64,000 nt of DNA, taken from Talinum fruticosum. Lineage: Eukaryota > Streptophyta > Magnoliopsida > Caryophyllales > Talinaceae. The stretch covers positions 124,001 through 188,000 of the forward strand of contig JAITYX010000045.1 in the NCBI GenBank assembly GCA_021018815.1. The letters run 5' to 3'. The position numbers were made by a program, and so were the translations under genes. Shown here piece by piece: positions 53,241 to 63,685 of the stretch (position 1 is its first letter; every line of letters starts with the position of its first letter). The notes beneath the pieces were generated by a model that was not told the origin of the DNA, did no database searches, and saw only the letters and a list, made by a program, of their open reading frames with translations.

Positions 53241-54300
53241 TGGAAGAAAGCATCCACATCATTTTTGATGAAATTAATGATGGCAGGTTCAGTGGATCCA
53301 CCTTCTCATATTTTAAGCTGAACAGAAATAATGATGACTTAGTTGAATCCGAGCTCGGAATGATAGAAAACAAAAGAATTGCGCAACTCTAGCTAACCCA
53401 ATTCAAGAACTAGCTCGGACAACTAAAGTATAAGAAGAACTTGAGACACAACCAGCTCGGACAGCTAAAGAAACAAGTGCTCAACCTTCTAATATGATGA
53501 ACCACATGTCGGGTAAAGCTTTGAAGTATGCTTCTAGCCATCCACCTGAAAATATCATTTCGACATCAATTCGAGGGTAAGAACTCGATCTTCTTTGCAT
53601 AATCTATGTGAAATTTTAGCATTCATATCATTAATCGAACTTAAAAATGTAATAGAAGCTCTACTTGAACTGGAATGGGTAGAGGCCATGTAAGAAAAGC
53701 TCTCATAATTTAAAAGAAACCAAGTTTGGACCTTGACCAAATGACCTTCTGACCACCTAGTAATAGGGACCAAATGGGTATTCAAGAACAAACTGGATGA
53801 GGAAGGGTTGGTAGTCGAAACAAGGCTATACTTTTAGCCCAAGGTTATAACCAAGAGGCAGGAATAGATTGTGGGGAAACCTTTGCACCTATTACTAGGA
53901 TTGAAGTAATTAGAATTATTTTAGCATTTTCATCTAGCATGAACATAATGTTATATCAAATGGATGTGAGTTGTGCATTTTTGAATGGTTATATTCAAGA
54001 GGAAGTATATGTGGAGAAACCCCTAGATTTGAAAACTCTTAATTTCCAAATCATGTTTTCAAATTACAAAAAGCTTTATATGGTTTAAAACAAGCTCCAA
54101 GAGCTTGGTATGAAAGATTAAGTAGCTTCTTGGTTGAAGATGGATTTAAAAGAGGTTTGATTGAAATGAAAGGGAAAGATTTTCTTATCATTCAAATTTA
54201 TGTTGATAATGAAATTCTATGTTAACTTTAGTGCTACTAATGAAATTCTATATTAAGAATTTTATGAGATCATGAGACAGGAATTCCAAATGACCATGAT
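53241..54300 (+). pseudogene. C2 reverse transcriptase, RVT_2 type (broken, active site changed)
   Basis: The linker region after integrase is followed by VIGTKWVFKNKLDEEGLVVE, then in other frames QMDVSCAFLNGYIQEEVYVE, KALYGLKQAPRAWYERL and YVDN at 54199-54210. The usual motif is Tyr-Val-Asp-Asp, so the second catalytic Asp is Asn here. In copia elements this domain copies the RNA into DNA. With the changed active site and many stops this copy is dead. Confidence 0.87.
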
Positions 54301-54855
54301 GGGAGAATGAATTTCTTCTTTGAACTACAAAACAAGCAAGACAAAGATGGAATATGCGTCTACCGGTCTAAGTACGTGAAGGAATTAATCAAGAAATACA
54401 TACTTTAAGATGCTAAATCAGCTGCAACTCCCGTGGGCAACAATACTAAACTAGACTCAAATGAGAAGGGTAAATCAGTAGATCAAAAACTCTATAGAGG
54501 TATGATAGAATCTCTACTTTACCTTACTTCTAGTAGGCCAGATATAATGTTTAGTGTCTATCTATATGAAATATTCTAAGCTAATCCAAAAGTATCGCAT
54601 CTTATTATGGTGAAGAGAATCTTTAAATATCTTACAGGGACTCGGACACTTGATCTTTAGTACTCAAAGGACTCGACTTTGACTCTCGGTGGCGACTCGG
54701 ATGCTAATTATGCTAGGTACAAGGTTGATAGGAAGAGTACTTCAGGAGCATGCAAATTTCCGGGTTTATCACTTATCTTTTGGTACTGAAAGAAGTAAAA
54801 TTTAGTATTATCAATGGGTAAGGCTGAGTACATAGCAGCGAGGAGCCTACTATGC
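54301..54855 (+). pseudogene. C2 RNase H, first part
   Basis: KYVKELIKKYIL, AATPVGNNTKLDSNEKGKSV, MIESLLYLTSSRPDIMFSVY, HLIMVKRIFKYLTGTRTLDL, GGDSDANYARYKVDRKSTSG and SMGKAEYIAA, the standard copia RNase H order with Asp in SDANYA and Glu in KAEYIA. The frame is interrupted by S7 at 54856. The remainder lies at 56141-56184 and 63429-63685. Confidence 0.88.
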
Positions 54856-56135
54856 TGATGGAAAGTGGACAGCCCTATGTTTTGAGCTGAAAGATGTCCA
54901 TATTGTGGAGCCATGCAAGCTTAATGATCAACCGGAAATGCTTGATTATTCTATGATCAACCGGAAATGCTTGAGGTTCAAGCGCATGGTGCCAAAGGAT
55001 CCCGGAGGGTGATGAGTCCAAGACATTTAGTTCTTATGACTGTGTTCATAAATAATTGATTATCAATTTAGCTAAGGAGGATAGTTGGAAGAAGTCACCT
55101 AAAACCTCCATGGTGAAGCAAGAGAGTTTGTTCTAGTCAAACCGGGAATGTTGCCATTTTATGCTCATGGTATATAAATAATGTTGGTGCTTAAAATATG
55201 GTCGGTCCATATTTACTTCAAAGGAGTCCCTAGCCGAATGATAAACAACATGTGCAGCAAGGAGAAATGGCAAGGAATTCTAGAAGCATCAAGAATCAAG
55301 AAGCTTGAAGAAGGGGAAAACAAGCCTAGGCCACATGTTCCCAATTTTGAAATACTTGGCTAGGATTTACTCTAGCTTAGCTTGGAGAAAGGGAAAGGAA
55401 TATTGTTAGTTAGCATTTTGTTTTGCTTTATTTTTCAACTTGAATTCAGTTATGTAAATGCTCACATGAGGCATTATATATTCAGCACCTATGCTCCATT
55501 GTAAAACACTTTTTGATGAATATACAAACCTTGAGTGTTATACTCTTTTCGGGATGGATTTCTCGAGCCTCTAAATCCTCAAAGCTGTATCCTAGGTTGG
55601 CATCTAGGTGGTGTCCTTTGAGTCACTTAAGTCCCGGTGGTGTTTCTGTATCCGGATCGCTTAGGTGCGCCCCTTGATTCACTCGGTGGTGTTTACGTAT
55701 CCGAGCTTGAGTCAAGGTACTATCCAGCGAATTTGCCATTCCATATCTCACAATCTACCCAGCCATTTCACTCCAAATTTTAACCACAATCCTTCCAGAA
55801 AGTCTACTTCCATCCCTCCAATTTTCAGCTCCATCCAAGAACCCCTTCGTCCTCCACATCAAAACCAAACAAAGGGTATCAACCTGTACGTCCAGCCAGC
55901 AGCACCAACTTCTGGCTATTTGTTCAGGTAGTTCCCCTTATCCAAAATTCACGAAACTTGGCCACAACCTTCCTCCATCAGTTACCTCACTCCCCTCCAA
56001 GTTTCGTCCAAATCCAAGAACATTTACCCCTCTTTTCACCCTTTTCCCCAGAACCGCGCCTGCAGGTCCTAATCTGCCCGGTTGTGTGTTTTGCGGTTTT
56101 TCCATCTTTTTCTTTGCTTCCGCCACTACACATCA
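54856..56135 (+). repeat. S7: solo LTR of the N family, duplication TATGC
   Basis: 1280 bp, TGATGGAAAG...CACTACACATCA, flanked by TATGC at 54851-54855 and 56136-56140. It lies in the RNase H of C2. Fully open LTR tail (DGKWTALCFELKDVHIVEP ... KDPGG-stop, 54857-55012). Hairpin arms CCTAG (55591-55595) and CTAGG (55604-55608). Confidence 0.96.
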
Positions 56136-56140
56136 TATGC

Positions 56141-56184
56141 TTAGTTACTATGGATCAAACAACATCTCAAGGATTTTTTACTGA
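56141..56184 (+). pseudogene. C2 RNase H, middle fragment
   Basis: Between the S7 duplication and the N7 duplication: about 15 codons of the copia motif that normally reads like LWxKQxLKDF. Too short to identify alone, but contiguous with both other pieces once S7 and N7 are ignored. Confidence 0.75.
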
Positions 56185-56189
56185 CCTTC

Positions 56190-58697
56190 TGATGGATATT
56201 TCTATCCATACTTAATTTCCAAAAGTCAAGGGGTTTCTCAAACTAAGGCATAAAAGGAGTCAAGCTTATTTTTACACCAAAAACTCCTATGCTAGTCCAA
56301 AAGTGCAAGCCTAGTCAAGGATGGAAGAGATTGTTAAAGACCATGAGAATTGTCGTTCAAAGACAATTAGCACATAAATAAATGTTGCCAAACAAGTCAA
56401 GCAAGATATGCATCAAAGACGGTCCAAAGTACCAAAGGTATTTTAGTGATGGAAAGTGGACAGCCCTTGATCATGGACCGAGGACAAGTCATCAAGAGAG
56501 ATCAAACATGCATGGAAATCAGCCAAAGTCACTTGAATTTCTTATTATCATTTTTGATCCCGGAGGATGAGAAGTCAAGAGTGTGATCTTTTTATGATTG
56601 TTCATAAATAATTATTTACCTAAGAGTCAAGAAGAAGAGCCAAGAAGAATTAGCTAGCAAACCTAAAATCCTCCATGTTAGAGCAAGGTGCATTTTGGCC
56701 ATGACAAACCGTGAAGTAAAATGTCTTTGCATATAAATAAGCTTGTATTTAATTCTGGCCGGTCCAAGGATAAATACAATATGCCTCAAGGAAGCATCCA
56801 ATGAAACCACACGTGAAGAGCATTCTAGAAGGCACTCAATATGGTGGATGATGAGTTGATTTGAAGAAGGCTTGGGAAAGGGGAAAACAAGCCACAACCA
56901 CATGTTCCCAATTTTGACAATACTTGGCTAGAATTCACTCTAGCTTAACTTGGAGGAGGGGAAAGAATCTTGGCTAATTTTGTTTTGATTTTGCTTTAAT
57001 TTTTAGCTATGTTTCAGCTTTGTAAAATGCCAATGTTAGGCATTATAAATTCAGCAAGCCTAGCTCTTGTATAAACCAACCTTGATGAATATATGAATTT
57101 GAGCTTTGCTCTTTTGAGATGGATTTCTCAACCCTTTGAATCCTCATTGCTGTATCCGAGCCTTGGCAAGCTTGGTGGTGTCCTTTGAGTCTCTTAAGCC
57201 CCAGTGGTGTTTCTGTATCCGGACCGTTTAAGAGTGCCCCTTGGTTCAGCTTGGTGGTGTTCTTGTATCCAGGCGGAACCCGGGAACTATCCAGCAACTT
57301 CATCAATCCATATCTCCCAAACCGCTTATCATCTCTTTCCCAAATTTCACCCACTTCATCTTACATGAGTTGAGACCATCTCCACCAAATCTCAGCTTAA
57401 ACCAAGAAGAACTCCATCCCCAGCACCAAAAACAAACAAAGAACCTCATTCTGGACAGCCGCCCAGCGAGGCCTTTTGTTTGCCTTTGGTTCAAGGTGAT
57501 CCCAACCTTGGATGCTGTTCAAATTTTACCACAACTTTCCCTGACTAGTTAACTACCTCACCACAAAATTTCGTCCAAAACCAAGAACATTTGCCCCTCC
57601 TTTCACCCTTTTCCCCAGAACCGCGTCTGCAGGTCCTGTTCGGCCAGGCCGCTTCTTCACGGTTTTCCCTTCTCTTTGCTTCCGCCTCCCACTACACATC
57701 ATTTAGGCACATTTTGTTCATGCTGAATTTTATGACCGAAACATCATGCTCGGTTAAGGGACAGTGGCCGGACCTTCAAAGCTCAAAGAGGATTCTAGAA
57801 GCATTCCCAAGCATCATCTCTAGTGGAAGAATCCATTTGTTGGACCTATGACAAGCTTTCTTGCACAAGGGGAAGAAAATACTTGGCTAGAATTAACTTT
57901 CATTTTAGCCACATGTTCCCAAGTTGGCTTGGACAAGGGGCTAATACATCTTAGGCCATTGATCTTGTAATCTTTCTTTTAGGCCTTAGATTATGTTTTA
58001 GTTTTGATTTATTTTCAGCATCTTTTATTTCCTTATAAATAGTTTATGCATTCAGCCATGTAAAGGAGACATGATGATGAATATATGAACTTGAGCTGGA
58101 TTGCTCTTCTTTTTGAGATGGATTTCTCAGCCCCTTAAATTCTCAAAGCTGTATCCAAGTTGGCTACTTAGTGGTGTTCTTTGAGTCCTTAAACCTACCG
58201 GTGGTGATTACGTATCCGGCAAGGCGAGAGGTGCCCTTTGGTCATTTCTAGGTGGTGTTTACGTATCCTAGAGATAGCCTCGGTTTTATCCCTTCACTTC
58301 CCATCTCCATATCTCACAAACCGCTCATCCATTTTAACCCAAATTTCACCCACCAACCTTCCGAGTGTGTCTATTCCCCCTCCCCCAAAATCGCCTCCAT
58401 CGAAGCAGTATTCCGACCCCCACCTTCGAGATCAAACAAAGAGTACCATCCTGGACAGTTAGCCTAGAACCTTGACTTTCAGCTCCGTGATCAAGGTGTT
58501 CCTGGCGATAAAAAATCCAAAAAAACCAGAGCTTCTTCAACCAGTTGAGAAGCTCCATACCAAATTTCAGCTCCATCCCCCATCGTTTGCCCCTCCTTTC
58601 ACCCTTTTTCCCAAGACTGCGCTGCAGGTCACATTCTTGCCGGGTAGCATTTCTTGCGATTTCCCTCTTCTTTTGCTTCCGCTCCCACTATACATCA
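56190..58697 (+). repeat. N7 5' LTR, split by S8
   Basis: TGATGGATATTTC...CACTATACATCA, about 1.25 kb after removing S8. Hairpin arms TCTAGG (58247-58252) and CCTAGA (58267-58272). A TATA-like TTATAAATAG lies near 58034-58043. Confidence 0.93.
56447..57701 (+). repeat. S8: solo LTR of the N family, duplication TTTAG
   Basis: 1255 bp, TGATGGAAAG...CACTACACATCA, flanked by TTTAG at 56442-56446 and 57702-57706. It lies inside the N7 5' LTR. It is closest to the N6 LTRs. Open tail ending FDPGG-stop near 56570. Confidence 0.96.
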
Positions 58698-58701
58698 ACT
58701 T

Positions 58702-58713
58702 TGGTATCAGAGC
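58702..58713 (+). other. N7 primer binding site
   Basis: TGGTATCAGAGC, four bases after the LTR end. Confidence 0.9.
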
Positions 58714-58872
58714 AAGTTCTGATCCTTGGTGGATGATCCTATCCCATAAAACCCAAAAACACAAAAATAGCCAGCCCCACAAAAACCCAAAAAAAGAAAC
58801 CACAAAAATTTTTCTGCCCATTTTTCTTCACCACCGTAACCACCACTTCACATTTGGATTTTGAGAGCTGAA

Positions 58873-59248
58873 ATGACATATTCTAACTTTGAGTTGGTTA
58901 GTCTACTTGTGCCTAAATTCTATGGCCAACAAGATCAATTTGCTAGTTGGTTTGTCAAGGTTGAAGAAGCCTTTGCAAACTTGAGCTGAAAGGAGTATGA
59001 GAAGGTTGAGATTGTTGTGTCGAAGTTGAGGAGTCATGCCCTCACTTGGTGGACAACCTACAAATTGAGGAGAAAGAAAAGAGGCAAAGAAAGAGTGCAC
59101 ACATGGAGAAAGCTAAGAGGGAAGTTGCTAAAAAATTTTTGTCCATTCAATTACAAATCCCTTCCCACCGAGAGCAAACACCTTAACAAGGGGAGTTTGT
59201 CTTCTCCTTCTCCTAAACTTTCAACCCCTCTTCTCTTTCCAAAACCCT
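58873..59248 (+). pseudogene. N7 gag-like ORF (one nonsense codon)
   Basis: ATG 58873: SNFELVSLLVPKFYGQQDQF, FVKVEEAFANLS, then TGA at 58987-58989 (Leu codon in N6), then KEYEKVEIVVSKLRSHALTW, TYKLRRKKRGKERVHTW, RKLRGKLLKNFCPFNYKS. The Pro-rich linker begins and ends at a TAA at about 59248. Apart from the single TGA the domain is intact. It packages the element RNA if made. The next frame, 59352-60275, carries the acidic segment that follows gag in N3. Confidence 0.82.
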
Positions 59249-59351
59249 AAATGTCTAGCCCTCTCCACCTCCACAAAAATCGACACCCTCCCACCAAATA
59301 AACCACCTCACCTCACCACAAAATTTTCCCACTCCTCAACCAAGTTCTACT

Positions 59352-60275
59352 TTGGTTGAAGGTGAAGAGCATGAAGAGAATGACCCACACTTTGCCTTGT
59401 CTCCCAAGTTTGATGAGCATATTGACAACAAATTGGAGGATGTGTGCCAACCAATTGATTTTGAGTTGCCTCCAACGTTTGATGAGTTGCTTGAGGAGCA
59501 AGATGAGCAAAAAGAGCATGAGGCTAGCTTTGACATAGTGGAACCCGTGAGCCTCCAACTTTCGGTCATCCTACATCCACTTGGCTTCCAATGGTCTTTG
59601 CAAGGTAAAGGATTCCAATTACATTTTTGGTGTCCTAATTTCTTTGAAAGTAACAAGAATCATCTTGGAGAATTTTGGAGTATTGTCATGATTTTTGATG
59701 CTTGTTACTTATTGTTGGATAGACCATGGTTGTTGGATTGGCTAGTTATTCCATATGGGTTGTCGAGCACTCCTAGTATCTATGTGTGTTCTAATGATCA
59801 AGTTCGTGAGCTCCACCATGAGCATTCTGTTTTGATGACTATTGATGAATTTTTGGGTGTGAAAATGAGCCGTGTGCTAGCTCATGTGGACAGCCATATG
59901 TTAGCTCTATTGGACAGCCCCTTGGGTGATTTCATGGAATATTTGTGTGAGTCCATTTTGAGAGCAAACCGAATGTTTGTGGACAGCCCCTATTTTATGT
60001 CCATTGATGAAATTGTTGGTGTGGAAATGAGCCTTCAAAACCACTACATTCTGCCCACCGAACAAATGCCCACAAATCCGTTTCCCCCACAAACACATTC
60101 TGTCCAGCCCCTATTTCTCCCACAAAAAATACCACAAAAATCCCAACTCCTTCTCACAAAAGGTGCCATGCACGGAGGTACTTTACATGCCAAGGAGTTG
60201 ATCATTTTGTCACAAAATCCCACACTGCATGCTTGTTGTTATTCTGGCCGAAAGCAAGCTGTCCCATGTGCATGA
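59352..60275 (+). CDS. N7 long ORF: acidic segment plus protease-linker-like domain
   Basis: A 307-codon open frame. Residues 1-72: acidic (EEHEENDPHFALSPKFDEHI, ELPPTFDELLEEQDEQKEH). Residues about 73-125: SLQLSVILHPLGFQWSLQGK, NHLGEFWSIVMIFDACYLLL and DRPWLLDWLVI. These align stepwise with gypsy VEKLGLHASPHPHPYNLQW, DEVWCDIIPMDACHLLLGRPW. The upstream Asp-Gly-Gly protease site is absent, so the piece begins just after it. Residues 125-307: unknown, with three similar short blocks around a VDSPY or LDSPLG motif and a Pro/Gln-rich tail. No catalytic residues recognised. The frame may be a fragment of a longer polyprotein following gag. Confidence 0.72.
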   Translation: MVEGEEHEENDPHFALSPKFDEHIDNKLEDVCQPIDFELPPTFDELLEEQDEQKEHEASFDIVEPVSLQLSVILHPLGFQWSLQGKGFQLHFWCPNFFESNKNHLGEFWSIVMIFDACYLLLDRPWLLDWLVIPYGLSSTPSIYVCSNDQVRELHHEHSVLMTIDEFLGVKMSRVLAHVDSHMLALLDSPLGDFMEYLCESILRANRMFVDSPYFMSIDEIVGVEMSLQNHYILPTEQMPTNPFPPQTHSVQPLFLPQKIPQKSQLLLTKGAMHGGTLHAKELIILSQNPTLHACCYSGRKQAVPCA

Positions 60276-60717
60276 GGTTGAACATAATTTCTATCTTATG
60301 GAGAAGCTTGAAGTGCGAATCAAAGTAGTACAAGGAAAGCCTCTAGACTTGATTGATGCATTTGCTATGAGGAGCTCCTTTCCTTTGTATTTGGAGAATT
60401 GTGAAGTTGATCTTGAGCATTTAACATTTCTATGTGTTTATGCCAAGAATGTGGAGAGCAAACTCATACTACTACCATTGAAGTTGTGCCATCATTATAA
60501 GCTGGAATATGGAAAAATTGCTTGGTACTCTCGTTACTACATGTTGTCCGAGAGTGATGGTGACCTTCAAAAATCAATCCCACCAGATCTTAGCCAAGTT
60601 GGAGACTTGCCTTATGAGCACCAAAGGAGAAAAAGCAATGTGAGCCTCACTATGATCCTAGGCTCCATTTGTCATGCTTGTCTCAACTTGAAGAATCACA
60701 TGGAGAGCACTTGCTAG
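60229..60717 (+). pseudogene. N7 C-terminal ORF piece, unknown
   Basis: 162-codon frame overlapping the end of the previous one by 47 bases, which indicates a frameshift. It contains HEVEHNFYLMEKLEVRIKVV, RSSFPLYLENCEVDLEHLTF, VYAKNVESKLILLPLKLCHH and SLTMILGSICHACLNLKNH. The LENC...E..TF part matches the start of the N5 and N6 pol-derived ORFs (LHLENCGNVFEQFTW). After it the two subfamilies part. I recognise no domain. The pre-LTR block appears downstream as HANLRTNFFQQGENDG in a different frame. Confidence 0.65.
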
Positions 60718-60883
60718 GATCTTTTGGTGAACGATCGGTTTCATGCCCACTCAAGGCATATCTTCCTTAACCGAAAATAAGAGGCAATACCCCTATGATG
60801 ACAAGAGTTGTGCTTTATTGATCTTGATTTTTCCTCACTTGGAAGACATTGTCCATGCAAATTTAAGGACAAATTTCTTTCAA

Positions 60884-60894
60884 CAAGGGGAGAA
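60884..60894 (+). other. N7 polypurine tract
   Basis: CAAGGGGAGAA directly before the 3' LTR. Confidence 0.82.
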
Positions 60895-63423
60895 TGATGG
60901 ATATTTCTATCCATACTTAATTTCCAAAAGTCAAGGGGTTTCTCAAACTAAGGCATAAAAGGAGTCAAGCTTATTTTTACACCAAAAACTCCTATGCTAG
61001 TCCAAAAGTGCAAGCCGAGCCAAGGATGGAAGAGATTGTTAAAGACCATGAGAATTGTCATTCAGAGACAATTAGCACATAAATAAATGTTGCCAAATGA
61101 GTAAAGCAACATATGCATCAAAAACTGATGTATAGTGGGGCGGAAGCAAAAACAAAAGGGAAAGCCGCAAGATGTGCAGCCGGGCAGAATGGGGTGCGCT
61201 TGCGCAGTCTTGGGAGATCAGGTGAAAGGAGGGGTAAATGTTCTTGGTTTTAGCTGAAATTCGGTGGGGAGTGAGGTAAGTGGTCAAGGAAGGTTGTGAC
61301 CAACTTTCGTAATTTTTGGTTAAGGGGAACTCCCCGATCAACTAGCCAGAAATTGATGTAACCGGCTGGATGAACAGATTGACACCCTTTGTTTGGTTTT
61401 GATGTGGAGGACGGAAGGGTTCTTGGATGCGGCTGAAATTTGGGGGAATAGTAGTAGACTTTCTGGAAGGAAGGTGGTTAAAATTTGGACTGAAATGGCT
61501 GGATAATTTGTGTGATATGAAGTGGTGAAGTGAGGGGATAGTTCCTAGGCTCGGGCTCGGATACGAGCAACACCACCGAGTGAACCAAGGGGCACTCTCA
61601 AGCGATCCGGATACAGAAACACCACCGGGACTTAAGAGACTCAAAGAACACCACCGTGATGCCAAGCACGGATACAGCTTTGAGGATTCAAAAACGAGCA
61701 ATCCAGCTCAAGAGTATAAACTCATATATATTCATCAAAAGGTGTCATTACATAGAGTATGTGAGCTAAATATATAATGCCTAATTATGGCATTTACAAA
61801 GCTAAAAACAAAAGCTGAAAAATTAAACAAAATGATAATAAAACTACTAAGATTCTTTCCCCTCCTCCAAGTCAAGCTAGGATAAATTCTAGCCAAGCAT
61901 TTGAGCATTTGGGAACATGTGGTCACGGTTTGATTTCCCCTTTGCCAAGCTTCCTTTAAACCAACTTCCACCAAAGTGAGTGCTTCTAGAATGCTCCTTA
62001 GTGTATCTCATTGGATGCTCTTCCTTAGGCACTTGACATAAACCATACGGACCCTTGGACCGTCACCTTGTTTTATTTATGGACAATGGCAAAACAATAG
62101 CACTTGGAACAAATCATGGCCGGGTTTACCCTTGCTTTAACGTGGAGGGATTTAGGCATTTTAGGTGACTATCTTGTAACTCTACTAAGCTCTTGCTCAT
62201 AACCCCATTGAAGAACATTTATTTATAAACAAGATCATAAGGATTTTGATGTCCTTGTCTACTCAACCTCCGAGATCCTTTAACAAAACGCTTGGAACCA
62301 TGGACATATCAAGTATTCCCAGTTCTTCCTTGATCATGCAAAGCTGATTAGGATGGACATTTCTCAGCTCAAAATGTTGGGCTGTCCACTCTCCATCAAA
62401 GACGGTCCAAAAATATCTAAAGGGTATTTTAGGCACATTTTGTTCATGCTGAATTTTATGATCGAAACATCATGCTCGGTTAAGGGACAATGGCCGGACC
62501 TTCAAAGCTCAAAGAGGATTCTAGAAGCATTCCCAAGCATCATCTCTAGTGGAAGAATCCATGTGTTGGACCTATGACAAGCTTTCTTGCACAAGGGGAA
62601 GGAAATACTTGGCTAGAATTAACTTTCATTTTAGCCACATGTTCCCAAGTTGGCTTGGACAAGGGGCTAATACATCTTAGGCCATTGATCTTGTAATCTT
62701 TCTTTTAGGCCTTAGATTATGTTTTAGTTTTGATTTATTTTCAGCATCTTTTATTTCCTTATAAATAGTTTATGCATTCAGCCATGTAAAGGAGACATGA
62801 TGATGAATATATGAACTTGAGCTGGATTGCTCTTCTTTTCGAGATGGATTTCTCGGCCCCTTAAATTCTCAAAGCTGTATCCAAGTTGGCTACTTAGTGG
62901 TGTTCTTTTAGTCCTTAAACCTACCGGTGGTGTTTCTGTATCCGGCAAGGTGAGAGGTGCCCTTTGGTCATTTCTAGGTGGTGTTTACGTATCCTAGAGA
63001 TAGCCTCGGTTTTATCCCTTCACTTCCCATCTCCATATCTCACAAACCGCTCATCCATTTCAACCCAAATTTCACCCACCAACCTTCCAGTGTGTCTATT
63101 CCCCCCCACCAAATCGCCTCCATCCAAGCAGTATTCCGACCCCCACCTTCAGATCAAACAAAGAGTACCATCCTGGACAATCGGCCTAGAACCACGACTT
63201 TCAGCTCCGTGATCAAGGTGTTCTCGGCGATAAAAAAATCCAAAAAAACCAGAGCTTCTTTAACCAGTTGAGAAGCTCCATACCAAATTTCAGCTCCATC
63301 CCCCATCATTTGCCCCTCCTTTCACCCTTTTTCCCAAGACTGCGCCAGCAGAGTCACATTCTGGCCGGGTAGCATTTCTTGCGATTTTCCTCTTCTTTTT
63401 GCTTCCGCTCCCACTATACATCA
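60895..63423 (+). repeat. N7 3' LTR, split by S9
   Basis: TGATGGATATTTC...CACTATACATCA, about 1.25 kb after removing S9. Closely similar to the 5' LTR over both outer parts. Confidence 0.93.
61126..62398 (-). repeat. S9: solo LTR of the N family, minus strand, duplication AAAAC/AAGAC
   Basis: 1273 bp. On the minus strand TGATGGAGAGTGG...CACTATACATCA. Flanks AAAAC (61121-61125) and AAGAC (62399-62403). The empty site in the 5' LTR reads AAGAC, so the left copy has mutated. It lies inside the N7 3' LTR. The open tail on the minus strand ends KDLGG-stop. It is the only solo LTR in this orientation and is close to S2. Confidence 0.94.
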
Positions 63424-63428
63424 CCTTC

Positions 63429-63685
63429 TTAGCCATTCATATCAAGTGTAACAATCAAAGTGCTATCAACATTACCAAGAACCTAGTTCAACATTGAAAG
63501 ACTAAGCACATTGTGGTCGGATATCACTTTCTAAGAGATCATTATGAAAAATGTGATATAGAACTTGAATTCATTTCTACTAAATTCTAATTGGCTGATA
63601 TTTTCACTAAACCATTTGGTGAAAATCAGTTTTGTTTTATTAAAAATGAGCTTAGTATGTTAAATGCAGGATTACATGTTTTACT
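63429..63685 (+). pseudogene. C2 RNase H, last part
   Basis: LAIHIKCNNQSAINITKNLV, KTKHIVVGYHFLRDHYEKCD, LADIFTKPFGENQFCFIKNE and LSMLNAG, the usual C-terminal end of copia RNase H (the Asp-Asn-Gln-Ser-Ala and Asp-Ile-Phe-Thr-Lys blocks). It follows directly on 56184 once N7 is removed. Stops occur after QH and after TKF. Confidence 0.87.

Larger units (their letters stand above)
56190..63423 (+). mobile_element. N7: complete non-autonomous LTR element, plus strand, duplication CCTTC
   Basis: 5' LTR 56190-58697 (contains S8), primer site 58702-58713, gag and pol-derived ORFs 58873-60717, polypurine tract 60884-60894, 3' LTR 60895-63423 (contains S9). CCTTC at 56185-56189 and 63424-63428. Without S8 and S9 it is about 4.7 kb. 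Same subfamily as N3. It was inserted in the RNase H of C2, 44 bp downstream of the S7 duplication. Confidence 0.96.

Noticed and set aside
58698..58720. tRNA gene fragments at TGGTATCAGAGC sites
   Set aside because: Only 12 bases next to an LTR end. They are primer binding sites, and no cloverleaf can be drawn.
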